Assembly: GCA_949293315.1 (NCBI GenBank)
Contig: CASFCH010000051.1
Location: 16,001-80,000 of the forward strand
Direction of reading: 5' to 3'
DNA: 64,000 nucleotides
DNA from: an uncultured Oscillospiraceae bacterium
Lineage (GTDB): Bacteria; Bacillota; Clostridia; Oscillospirales; Acutalibacteraceae
Below, piece by piece: positions 33,859 through 41,836 of this stretch; positions within the stretch are counted from its first letter, which is position 1; every line of letters begins with the position of its first letter. Below the pieces are notes generated by a model. That model saw only the letters and a program-made list of their open reading frames with translations. It was not told where the DNA came from and searched no databases. Made by a program: the position numbers and the translations under genes.

Positions 33859-34518
33859 CGCGGCCGCGCGCAGCTGCCGGATCATTTCGGCGGCGTCAGG
33901 CGCATTGAATACGGCGCTCCCGGCGACGAACACATTCGCCCCCGCCTGCGCCGCCTGCGCGATGGTCTCCGGCGTGATACCGCCGTCCACCTGAATATTG
34001 ATCTGCCGCCCCGCCTCGTCGCACGCCCTGCGCAGGCGGGTGATTTTATGCATCATATCGGCCATGAATTTTTGCCCGCCGAAGCCGGGCTCCACCGTCA
34101 TGACCAGGATCATGTCCAGCTCCTCGAGCAGCGGGAGCACGGCGCGCGCGCACGTATTCGGTTTAACGGCCAGCGCGGCGCGGCACCCGGCGTCATGAAT
34201 CCGCCTGATTGTCGCACGCGCATCCGACTTGGATTCCGCATGGAAGCTGATAATATCCGCCCCCGCACGCGCAAAATCCTCCACGTACCGGATCGGGTCT
34301 TCAATCATCAGATGAACGTCGAACGGCAGGGCGGAGGAGCTGCGCAGGCACTTGACGATCGGCGCCCCCAGCGTCAGATTCGGCACGAACAGCCCGTCCA
34401 TCACATCAATGTGGAGCCAGTCCGCCCCGGCATCCTCCATCCGTTTGAACTCCTCCCCCATCCGCGAAAAATCGCATGAGAGAATTGACGGCGCAATTTT
34501 GATCTCCAGCGCGATCAC
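33847..34518 (-). CDS. rpe: Ribulose-phosphate 3-epimerase
   Basis: Pentose-phosphate enzyme of 223 residues that interconverts ribulose-5-phosphate and xylulose-5-phosphate. Visible motifs are IAPSILSCDF, HIDVMDGLFVPNLTLG, SFHAES, MTVEPGFGGQKF and DGGI, with the metal-binding His and Asp residues. The start is uncertain. GTG 34518 abuts its AAGGA site with no spacing, whereas CTG 34509 lies eight bases after AAGGAG and would give LEIKIAPS, closer to family starts. Confidence 0.95.
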   Translation of the reverse strand: MIALEIKIAPSILSCDFSRMGEEFKRMEDAGADWLHIDVMDGLFVPNLTLGAPIVKCLRSSSALPFDVHLMIEDPIRYVEDFARAGADIISFHAESKSDARATIRRIHDAGCRAALAVKPNTCARAVLPLLEELDMILVMTVEPGFGGQKFMADMMHKITRLRRACDEAGRQINIQVDGGITPETIAQAAQAGANVFVAGSAVFNAPDAAEMIRQLRAAASNA

Positions 34519-34631
34519 TCCTTAAAGGAAAATTCGGGTCCCCCTGACGGGGTATATATCATATTGTACCAATTCCGGCCCCAAAGGTCAATCTCAAGCG
34601 TATTTTTTACGCAAACGTTTCTCTGATAAAA

Positions 34632-34664
34632 ACTGCAAAAGCGGGGAGGCATACGCCTCCCCGC
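34632..34664 (-). terminator. Terminator after the EF-G-like gene
   Basis: The perfect 10-bp stem GCGGGGAGGC / GCCTCCCCGC with an ATAC-type loop is followed on the minus strand by TTTTGCAGTTTTT. It lies 23 bases after the gene's stop. Confidence 0.8.
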
Positions 34665-34687
34665 AAAGCTGTATGGTGCACCGGCCG

Positions 34688-36763
34688 TTACGCGTCCTGA
34701 CCGGCCTTCTGCTCGGCGATCACCTTGTCGGCCACGGCCTGCGGCGCCTCGTCATACCGCAGGAACTCGAGCTCAAAGCTGCCGCGCCCGCGGGTGACGG
34801 AACGCATCATGGTGCTGAAGTCGGCCATCTCCGCCATGGGGACCTCCGCCTCGATCACCTGCATGGAGCTGTCCTCCGGGGAGGGGCTCATCCCGAGCAC
34901 GCGTCCGCGGCGCTTGGTGATGTCGCCCATGATGTCGCCCATGGTGTCCTCCGGGATCGTCGCGTGGAGGGAACCGACCGGTTCGAGCAGCGCAGGCGAC
35001 GCATTCGGGATGCCGTTCTTAAACGCCAGGTTGGCCGCCAGCTTAAACGCCATCTCCGACGAGTCGACCGGGTGGTACGAACCGTCATAGAGCACGGCCT
35101 TGACGCCTACCATCGGGTAGCCCGCCAGCACGCCGTGTGCCATGCTCTCGCGCAGGCCCTTTTCCACCGCGGGGAAGAAGTTCTTGGGCACCGCGCCGCC
35201 GAAGACCTCCTCCTCGAAGACGAGCTCCTCGCTGCTGCACGGCTCAAAGCGGATGAACACATCGCCGAACTGGCCGTGCCCGCCGGACTGCTTCTTGTGC
35301 CGGCCCTGCGCCTGCACCGTCTTGCGGATCGTCTCGCGGTAGGCGACCTTGGGCTGTTTGAGGACGATATCCACGCCGAATTTCGTCTTCAGCTTGCTGG
35401 TAATCACGTCCAGATGCTGCTCCCCGAGGCCGGAGAGGATCTGCTCGTGCGTCTCGTTATTCGTATAGAAATTGATGGTCGGATCCTCCTCCATCAGGCG
35501 CATGAGGCCCGAGGCCACCTTCTCCTCTTCGCCCTTCTTCGCGGGGGTGACGGCCATGGACAGGCACGGATGCGGGAAGGTGACGCCCTCGAGCTTGACC
35601 ACGCGCGACGGATCACAGAGGGTGTCACCCGTGCGGACCTTGTCGAGCTTGGTGAGCACGCCGATATCGCCGGCGGAGATCTCCGTCAGATCGGTCTGCT
35701 TACCGCCGACCATTCCGACAAGCTTGCCCGCCTTTTCCGCCGCCCCCGTGCGGGCGTCCACCACGCCCATACCCGGGGTGAGCTTGCCGGAGATGACTTT
35801 GACAAAGGACATCCGCCCCACGAACGGGTCGGCGATCGTCTTAAAGCAGAGGGCGGCCAGCTTTTCCGCCTCATCGCAGGGGATCTCCAGCAGGTTGCCC
35901 TCCGTGTCCGCCGCCAGCTCGCTCGCCTTATCCGCAGCGGACGGTGCGAACTCCTCAATCCCGTCGAGCAGCAGATCCACCGCCGCCCCCGTCAGGCCGG
36001 AGAGGGCGAACACCGGATACAGGCTGCCCTGCGCCACGCCCTGCTTCAGGCTGGTGATGATCTCCTCGGGGGTGAAGGCCTCGCCCTCAAAAAACTTGTC
36101 GAGCAGCTCATCGTTGGTGGTCGCGATCGCCTCGCGGAAGATCTCGAGCATCTCCTCGTAATTCTCGTCATTTTCCGGCATGGGGACCTCTGTCGCCTTC
36201 CCGTCCTGATAGGCAAACGCCTTTTTGTGGATCAGGTCGACATAGGAGGCGGCGATATTCCCCTCCATGTGCGGGACGACGACCGGGCACAGCAGGGTGC
36301 CGTACACCCTGCGCAGCGCCTCGAACGTCTTGTAAAAGCTGCGGTGGTCGGAATCCGTCTTGGTGATGGCAAACATGCGCCCTTTCCCCTGCTTTTTGGC
36401 GGAGGAAAAGACCTTCTGTGCGCCGATATCGCAGTCGGAACCCGCGCTCGTCACCACGATCACGCAGTCCGCCGCGCGCACGCCCTCACACTGGCCGCAT
36501 TCAAAGTCGAACTGGCCGGGCGTATCCAATATATTGATCTTCGCATCCTTCCACTCCACTGCGGCGAGTGCTGTGGATACGGAGGATTTCCGCTTCTTCT
36601 CCAGGGGATCGCTGTCCATGACGGTCGTCCCCTCTGCCACCGTACCCATGCGGTCCGTCAGGCCCGCCAGATAGAGCATGGCCTCCGCCACGGTCGTTTT
36701 GCCCTTGCCGCCGTGGCCCGCAAGCGCTATGTTACGGATGGAACCTGCTTTGTGTGATTTCAA
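34688..36763 (-). CDS. EF-G-like translation GTPase with altered G motifs
   Basis: A 691-residue EF-G paralogue with all five domains. G1 is GHGGKGKTT (residues 16-24), but G3 reads DTPGQFDF, with Gln84 where EF-G has the catalytic His, and G4 reads TKTD (134-137) instead of NKxD. Domain IV is seen as HKKQSGGHGQFGDV and the C-terminal RSVTRGRGSFELEF is typical. These features fit the EF-G-like FusA2 group rather than the housekeeping factor, which would be encoded with rpsL/rpsG elsewhere. The cellular role is unknown. It is monocistronic with its own terminator. Confidence 0.85.
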   Translation of the reverse strand: MKSHKAGSIRNIALAGHGGKGKTTVAEAMLYLAGLTDRMGTVAEGTTVMDSDPLEKKRKSSVSTALAAVEWKDAKINILDTPGQFDFECGQCEGVRAADCVIVVTSAGSDCDIGAQKVFSSAKKQGKGRMFAITKTDSDHRSFYKTFEALRRVYGTLLCPVVVPHMEGNIAASYVDLIHKKAFAYQDGKATEVPMPENDENYEEMLEIFREAIATTNDELLDKFFEGEAFTPEEIITSLKQGVAQGSLYPVFALSGLTGAAVDLLLDGIEEFAPSAADKASELAADTEGNLLEIPCDEAEKLAALCFKTIADPFVGRMSFVKVISGKLTPGMGVVDARTGAAEKAGKLVGMVGGKQTDLTEISAGDIGVLTKLDKVRTGDTLCDPSRVVKLEGVTFPHPCLSMAVTPAKKGEEEKVASGLMRLMEEDPTINFYTNNETHEQILSGLGEQHLDVITSKLKTKFGVDIVLKQPKVAYRETIRKTVQAQGRHKKQSGGHGQFGDVFIRFEPCSSEELVFEEEVFGGAVPKNFFPAVEKGLRESMAHGVLAGYPMVGVKAVLYDGSYHPVDSSEMAFKLAANLAFKNGIPNASPALLEPVGSLHATIPEDTMGDIMGDITKRRGRVLGMSPSPEDSSMQVIEAEVPMAEMADFSTMMRSVTRGRGSFELEFLRYDEAPQAVADKVIAEQKAGQDA

Positions 36764-36873
36764 GGTAATTCCCCCTTAAAAAAGATGAAGATTCGACAAA
36801 ATATATAATTATTTATACATTTCACCGAAAATTATATCACATCCACCCACACAAAACAATAGAACGATGTCAT

Positions 36874-36906
36874 AAAAAAAGGCGCCGTGTGACAAACACA
36901 GCGCCC
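36874..36906 (-). terminator. Terminator after murD
   Basis: On the minus strand GGGCGCTGTGT / ACACGGCGCC form a stem with a small loop, followed by TTTTTTT. It lies about 35 bases after the murD stop. Confidence 0.8.
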
Positions 36907-36940
36907 TATTTTTGGTAAAACAGCACAAACAGCTCTCTTC

Positions 36941-38248
36941 CTAACGTCCCAGCCGGCGGATCTGGCGCTGGAAATCGTCGCCCTTGTGCTCAAAATTGCG
37001 GTAGACATTGTAGCTCGACGCCGCCGGGGAGAGCAGGCAGGAGCGCCCCTTCTCCGTGATATTGGCCGCCATCTGCACGGCCTGCTCCATATCCTCCGCC
37101 TGATAGATCATCTTCCCGCAGCGCTTTTGGATCAGATTCCGCCCGATCGCACGGCCCGTATCGGGCAGGCAGACGATGTTGCGCACCGCACATCGGCACA
37201 GATAGTCTTCAAACTCCGTGTAGTCCAGGCCGCGGTCCATCCCGCCGATGATGAGCGTATCCACATCACCCAGGCCCTCCACGCCGCACTCCACCGCGCG
37301 CGGGATGGTGGCAATGGCGTCGTCATACCATTTGATCCCGGCGTACTCCCCCACAAACTGAAGGCGGTGCGGTGCGCCGCGGAAAGAGGCAACGCCCTTC
37401 AGGATCGCCGCATCGCCGATCCCGAGATCGCGCGCCGCGTGCATGGCAAACAGGATATCATAGCGGAAGTGCTCGCCGCGCAGGTAGTCGTTGCACGCGA
37501 AGAGCTCCTGTGCGAACGGATCCGCCTGCTCCTTCAGGGAGATGCGCTCGAGCCGCGCCGGGAATCGCGTGAGATCGGCCACATCCGACACATCCTGATC
37601 CCCATTAATAAGGAAAAGATTTCCCGCCCTCTGATAGCGGGCGATGTTCAGCTTGGCGCCCACATACCCGGCATAGCCGTTGTAGTGGTCCAGGTGCTCG
37701 GGGTACAGGTTGGTCAGCACGGCGATATCGGGCGAATGGCGGCAGAATTCCAGTTGGTGGGAGGACATCTCGATCACAGCGGTCATGCCGGCCGTATCGC
37801 CGAGGCACTCGAACACCGGCACGCCGATATTCCCGATCAGGCTCGATTTCACGCCCGCCGCCTGCAAGATGGCGTAGATCAGCGACGAGGTCGTCGTCTT
37901 GCCCTTGGTGCCGGTGACGCCCACCGTGCGCGCGCAGTCCGCATACTGCAGGAACAGGTCCGTCTGGCAGGTGACGAGCGTCGTCGGGGAGATCTTCACA
38001 TCCCGCACGGAGATGCCCGGGCTCTTCATGACGACATCATAGCTGTTGATGCCGTCCATATAATCCGGCCCGCAGATCAGGCGGACGTTTGGATCCTCCA
38101 CCTGCACCGGATTGGCGTCGGCCACGGTGATCTCCTGCTCCGGCAAGAATCCCCGGATAAACGCAAGCGTGGAGCGCCCCTCCCGGCCAAAGCCGAGGAT
38201 GAGCACTTTTTTTCCTTTGAAAAAATCAGCAATCTGACTGCGAGACAA
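36941..38248 (-). CDS. MurD-type ligase, probable L-glutamate-adding MurD2
   Basis: A 435-residue Mur ligase that joins glutamate to UDP-MurNAc-L-Ala. An N-terminal nucleotide-binding domain (VLILGFGREG) precedes the ATP-binding loop GTKGKTT (113-119) and the central EMSSHQLEF and NLYPEHLDHY motifs; SPAASSYNVYRNFEHKGDDF closes the protein. It overlaps the MurL epimerase gene by 23 bases. In Xanthomonas the paired MurD2 adds L-Glu, which MurL then epimerises, so the same is inferred here. The start is TTG 38248, ten bases after AAGGAG. Confidence 0.88.
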   Translation of the reverse strand: MSRSQIADFFKGKKVLILGFGREGRSTLAFIRGFLPEQEITVADANPVQVEDPNVRLICGPDYMDGINSYDVVMKSPGISVRDVKISPTTLVTCQTDLFLQYADCARTVGVTGTKGKTTTSSLIYAILQAAGVKSSLIGNIGVPVFECLGDTAGMTAVIEMSSHQLEFCRHSPDIAVLTNLYPEHLDHYNGYAGYVGAKLNIARYQRAGNLFLINGDQDVSDVADLTRFPARLERISLKEQADPFAQELFACNDYLRGEHFRYDILFAMHAARDLGIGDAAILKGVASFRGAPHRLQFVGEYAGIKWYDDAIATIPRAVECGVEGLGDVDTLIIGGMDRGLDYTEFEDYLCRCAVRNIVCLPDTGRAIGRNLIQKRCGKMIYQAEDMEQAVQMAANITEKGRSCLLSPAASSYNVYRNFEHKGDDFQRQIRRLGR

Positions 38249-39629
38249 AGTCGAACATCTCCTTCACACAGGGCTCAAATGCGGGCGGGATATGATGGAT
38301 GCTGTTAAACTCCCGAAAGAGCAGCTTTTCATCAAATGTGAGCGCCGTGCCCGCGCGGTCCGCATAGCGGCGCAGCAGCAGGGGGAGCGGCCGCCCATCC
38401 CGCTCGTACTGACCGCAGGCGAGCTTGCACGCGGCGCCGACCTCCTCGCGGGTGCCGATGCACTCAAACGGCTTGACGGCGCTGAACCCGGTCAGCCCGT
38501 CAAAATAGCCGGCCAGCTCCTCCCGCTCCAGGAGGTTCTGCCCAAAGACCCGCTCCACGCGCTCCGGGGGGAGGAACGCCGACAGGATCGTATAGACAAA
38601 CAGGCACTTGGGGCAGCTGCAGCACCAGCTGTCCGTCTTACTGCCCAGGTTGCAGCTCTTAAATACATCCAGGTACTTCTCAGCATGGCCGGCAAAGTAT
38701 TTGGCGATCTGCAGCTCGTTAAACGGGCGCAGCAGGCTGAAGTAACGCACGCACCCGGTGACGTTCTTTTTCAGGTACCAGTTGAAATTCTGCTCAAACT
38801 CGAACGACTTGGAGTACTGGTGATTGACCGTGGACCCGGCCACATTCCCCTCGTTGGCGCTCGACTCGTTGGAGAGGACGATATGCTCCCGCCCGGTGAG
38901 CACGGCGCAGTATGCACACAGGAAGGCCACGATCGCCGAAAACGGCGTGTGACCGTTCAAAAATCCTCTCTTATTCAGTTCCAGCAGATTGGGGTCGATC
39001 GTGCGGCGGGTGATCACACGGCTGTCTGCGCCGTAGCCCGCCCGATCCGCGCAGCCCAGACCCGCCCCCTTGGGGTTGATAAAAAAGCAGCGGTTTTCGG
39101 CGTGCATCCCCCGGAGCAATTCCAGGCTGACGACGGAATCCTTCCCGCCGCCGACGGGGATCAGGTTGCCGCCCGCAATCACAGGTTCCTCGGGGCGTGC
39201 AGCCCGCCGCGCCGGGGCGATGATCTCAAACAGCTCCTCCTGTTCACAGGCGATCCCGTTGCGGTACATCATCTCGCCCAGCCCGCCCCAATAGAGCCTC
39301 TGCCACCAGGCGATATCGTCCGCATCCAGCGCGCCGCAGAGCACCTCCATCCGGGGGGAACAGGCGGCCTTCAGATAGCTGACGGCCTCTACCATCCCCA
39401 GCGAAAACGCCAGCTCCCGCGCCGCGGGGCAGTCCGGCTCATTGAGCAGCTTTAAATTTGCCGTCTCTATTGTGGTCTGCGGCGTAAAGGAACACAGCCC
39501 CGGGATCTCAAAGGTATAACGGAGCGTCACCGTCCCCTCCCCGCGGAGGATCTCATATTCTTGATATTGAAACACCGGATATTCCCGCCGGAACCGGTCA
39601 AAATCCGCCTGACGCTTGCCGTCGAGCAT
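38226..39629 (-). CDS. murL: UDP-MurNAc-L-Ala-L-Glu epimerase MurL
   Basis: A 467-residue protein of the MurL family, which converts the terminal L-Glu of UDP-MurNAc-L-Ala-L-Glu to D-Glu using ATP. The PP-loop-like motif PVGGGKDSVVSLELL (about 158-172), LSNESSANEGNV, and a cysteine-rich WCCSCPKCLF segment are visible. The family assignment is from memory of these motifs and from the overlapping MurD gene, which is the known partner. ATG 39629 has GGGGAGGCGTCGCC upstream. It provides D-glutamate for the wall without needing a free glutamate racemase. Confidence 0.8.
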   Translation of the reverse strand: MLDGKRQADFDRFRREYPVFQYQEYEILRGEGTVTLRYTFEIPGLCSFTPQTTIETANLKLLNEPDCPAARELAFSLGMVEAVSYLKAACSPRMEVLCGALDADDIAWWQRLYWGGLGEMMYRNGIACEQEELFEIIAPARRAARPEEPVIAGGNLIPVGGGKDSVVSLELLRGMHAENRCFFINPKGAGLGCADRAGYGADSRVITRRTIDPNLLELNKRGFLNGHTPFSAIVAFLCAYCAVLTGREHIVLSNESSANEGNVAGSTVNHQYSKSFEFEQNFNWYLKKNVTGCVRYFSLLRPFNELQIAKYFAGHAEKYLDVFKSCNLGSKTDSWCCSCPKCLFVYTILSAFLPPERVERVFGQNLLEREELAGYFDGLTGFSAVKPFECIGTREEVGAACKLACGQYERDGRPLPLLLRRYADRAGTALTFDEKLLFREFNSIHHIPPAFEPCVKEMFDFVSQSDC

Positions 39630-39701
39630 GGCGACGCCTCCCCGCTTGTTCTCTCGCACTTTTACAGTTTCATCGTATCACAACGGCCGCGGCCGAATTT
39701 G

Positions 39702-40292
39702 TCACTTCTGCTCGTCGAGCGTCATGGAGTAGGCGGGCAGGAACTCCCGCACAAAGATCTCCGCCTCCGGGCAGTGGAGCTCCTCCAGGATCCGGCGCGT
39801 GGAGCGACCCGCCTGCACAAATTCCGTGTTGCCGGCCTTTTCCTCCTCGATGCACTTGATCAGCGCACAGAGCTTGTCCGCCGCCCTGACCAGGGTTCGC
39901 AATTCCGTATCGCCCTCCTGCGCATCCTCCCCGCGCAGGATCTGCCGGAAATCTTCCTGCAGGTAGTCCGGCAGCTTGTCCAGCAGCGTCTCCTGCGCCT
40001 TTTCCTCCACGCGGCGGTAGGCGTTCTTCATCTCCGGGTCGTGGTATTTGACCGGTGTGGGCATATCGCCGGTGAGGATCTCCGGCGCATCGTGATAAAG
40101 CCCCAGCAGCGCCGCGCGCTCCGCATTGTAGTGCTTGCCCAGCTTGCGGTTGCCGATCAGCGCGAGCGCATGGGCGATCACCGCCGTCTCGTGCGAGTGA
40201 TCGGCCAGATTCTCCGGATGCGTGTTGCGCATCAGCGCCCAGCGCGTAATATATTTCATGCGCCCCATCAGGGCAAAAAAGGAATGATTCAT
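39702..40292 (-). CDS. HD-domain 5'-deoxynucleotidase (YfbR-like)
   Basis: A 196-residue HD-domain phosphohydrolase. The metal site residues appear in ADHSHETAVIAHAL and LYHDAPEILTGD, and a third Asp in VRAADKLCALIKC. The MNHSFFALMGRMKYITRW start is typical of the YfbR/YfdR 5'-deoxyribonucleotidase group, which dephosphorylates dNMPs. ATG 40292 has AATTGGGAGAGAACC upstream. It lies 16 bases after the DUF815 gene and upstream of murL, all on the same strand. Confidence 0.85.
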   Translation of the reverse strand: MNHSFFALMGRMKYITRWALMRNTHPENLADHSHETAVIAHALALIGNRKLGKHYNAERAALLGLYHDAPEILTGDMPTPVKYHDPEMKNAYRRVEEKAQETLLDKLPDYLQEDFRQILRGEDAQEGDTELRTLVRAADKLCALIKCIEEEKAGNTEFVQAGRSTRRILEELHCPEAEIFVREFLPAYSMTLDEQK

Positions 40293-40308
40293 GGTTCTCT
40301 CCCAATTT

Positions 40309-41520
40309 TCAGTCCACACCCAGGCCCAGCTTGATCCGTGCCTCCAGGTGGTCGATATACTGGCGCGCCGTGCGCGGGCTCCGCCCCCCGCGGCTGAGGG
40401 CCCAGCGCTCCGCCCCCGCGTGCAGCTCCTCCGCACTGACGGGCAGCTTGCGGTCTGCCGCGATGCCGTCGAGGATGTCATAGTACTGCTGCCGCCCGGG
40501 GTTGATAAAGGTCACCATCAGACCGAACCGGTCGGCAAGGGAGAGCTGCTCCTGCATCGTGTCGCGCCGGTGGAGCTCATCGCCCTCGCGGTCGGAAAAT
40601 TTTTCCCGAACCAGATGGCGCAGGTTGCTCGTGGCGTAGATGAGCATGTTGTCCCGCCGGGCGGCCAGTCCGCCCTCGAGCGCCGCCTTGAGCTGGGCGT
40701 AGCCGCTGTCATTGGTGGAAAAGGAGAGATCGTCGATAAAGATGATAAACTTCAGCGCCGTCCCGCGCAGCTTTTCCACCACCTTGGGGAACTCCGCAAT
40801 CGCGCTCTTGGGCATTTCGATCATGCGCAGGCCCTCGGGCGCATAGCGGTTGAGGATCGCGTGCACGGTGGACGATTTCCCCGTCCCGCGGTCGCCGTAG
40901 AGCAGCACGTTGTTCGCGGGCAGCCCTTTCATGAACGCCTGCGTATTTTCCAGCACGCGCCGGCGCGGCTCCTCATACGTCTTCAGATCATCGAGCGTGA
41001 TCTCGTTGGTGTGCGTCACGGGGACCAGATCGCCGTCCCGCCACAGGAACGCCTTGTTCCGCGCGAACAGCCCGCAGCCGTTTTTGCGGTGGAATGCTGC
41101 GAGTGCCTCCACCTTGCCGCCCCAGCGCGCATCTTCCAGCGGCCGGAGCCCCCGCCCCGCCGCGGGGAAGGGGATCTCCGCCGGCAGTCCGGCGTCCGCC
41201 GGGGTGAGCGCACAGAGCTTTTCGAGAATTTCCAGATCGTGCTCCGCAGCGCGCATAAGCATCCGATCGACCTCGTCACGGCAGGACGCCTCCCGGGCAA
41301 AAAGGTTATCGCTGTACAGGACCCGGCTGCTGAAATATCCCCTCAGGTCATCGGCAAACCCGGCCTCCGCCAGCTCGCGGAAAAACGCGGCGTAGGCGCA
41401 CCGTTTTTCCGCCTCTCCCTGCGCGCGGAAGAGCTCCGTCAGCTTTCCGACGGCGGGGATCTCACGCTCCGTATAAATCATCAGCGAGCACAGCCCGCCG
41501 TACCAATCCGTTTTTTCCAC
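40309..41520 (-). CDS. DUF815-family AAA ATPase
   Basis: A 403-residue cytoplasmic ATPase. An N-terminal helical region of about 190 residues precedes the AAA core: Walker A GDRGTGKSS (209-217), Walker B FIIFIDDLSF, and sensor-like YATSNLRHLV. This matches the widespread but poorly characterised DUF815 family. The start is GTG 41520 with GGAGGAAAGG upstream; the frame stays open further up without a better site. It probably heads a unit with the HD nucleotidase, murL and murD. No specific function can be assigned. Confidence 0.85.
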   Translation of the reverse strand: MEKTDWYGGLCSLMIYTEREIPAVGKLTELFRAQGEAEKRCAYAAFFRELAEAGFADDLRGYFSSRVLYSDNLFAREASCRDEVDRMLMRAAEHDLEILEKLCALTPADAGLPAEIPFPAAGRGLRPLEDARWGGKVEALAAFHRKNGCGLFARNKAFLWRDGDLVPVTHTNEITLDDLKTYEEPRRRVLENTQAFMKGLPANNVLLYGDRGTGKSSTVHAILNRYAPEGLRMIEMPKSAIAEFPKVVEKLRGTALKFIIFIDDLSFSTNDSGYAQLKAALEGGLAARRDNMLIYATSNLRHLVREKFSDREGDELHRRDTMQEQLSLADRFGLMVTFINPGRQQYYDILDGIAADRKLPVSAEELHAGAERWALSRGGRSPRTARQYIDHLEARIKLGLGVD

Positions 41521-41705
41521 TGTAACCAGACCTTTCCTCCGCCCCAAAAGGCAATAAATAACCAATGTAGGATTATAGCACTTTTTTGCCGTTTTGTCAT
41601 TATGGGCTGATACATTTTATCCCCCGGCGGAGAAAAACCTATTTCGCGCACAAAATCCCCCGGTCCGCCCGCGGTAATTTTGACATTCTTTTCTCGCGAA
41701 AATCC

Positions 41706-41733
41706 TTGACGCGCGCCCCGCCCGTGGTATAAT
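41706..41733 (+). promoter_or_regulatory. Promoter of ilvBNC
   Basis: TTGACG (41706-41711), a 16-bp GC-rich spacer and a perfect TATAAT (41728-41733) lie about 100 bases upstream of the ilvB start. Confidence 0.75.
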
Positions 41734-41782
41734 GATAAGTAAACAATCAATAGAGTTCCCGGCAAATCAAGCCGCGTACTTG

Positions 41783-41804
41783 GCGCTTTTTCCCAAAAAA
41801 GCGC
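41783..41804 (+). other. Leader hairpin upstream of ilvB
   Basis: GCGCTTTTT / AAAAAAGCGC with a CCC loop lies within the transcribed leader, about 32 bases before the start codon. It lacks a T-run on the plus strand and no T-box motif is present, so it is not an obvious attenuator. Confidence 0.4.
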
Positions 41805-41836
41805 ATTTAAATCTGAAATGGAAAGGGATGAGGGGT

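Noticed and set aside
34673..36757. A 694-codon plus-strand frame opposite the EF-G-like gene
   Set aside because: Antisense shadow of a GC-rich gene; no start site and His/Arg-rich nonsense sequence.
41734..41836. T-box riboswitch before ilvB
   Set aside because: The leader of about 100 bases is too short and lacks the AGGGTGG-type T-box motif and a terminator with T-run; only a small hairpin is present.
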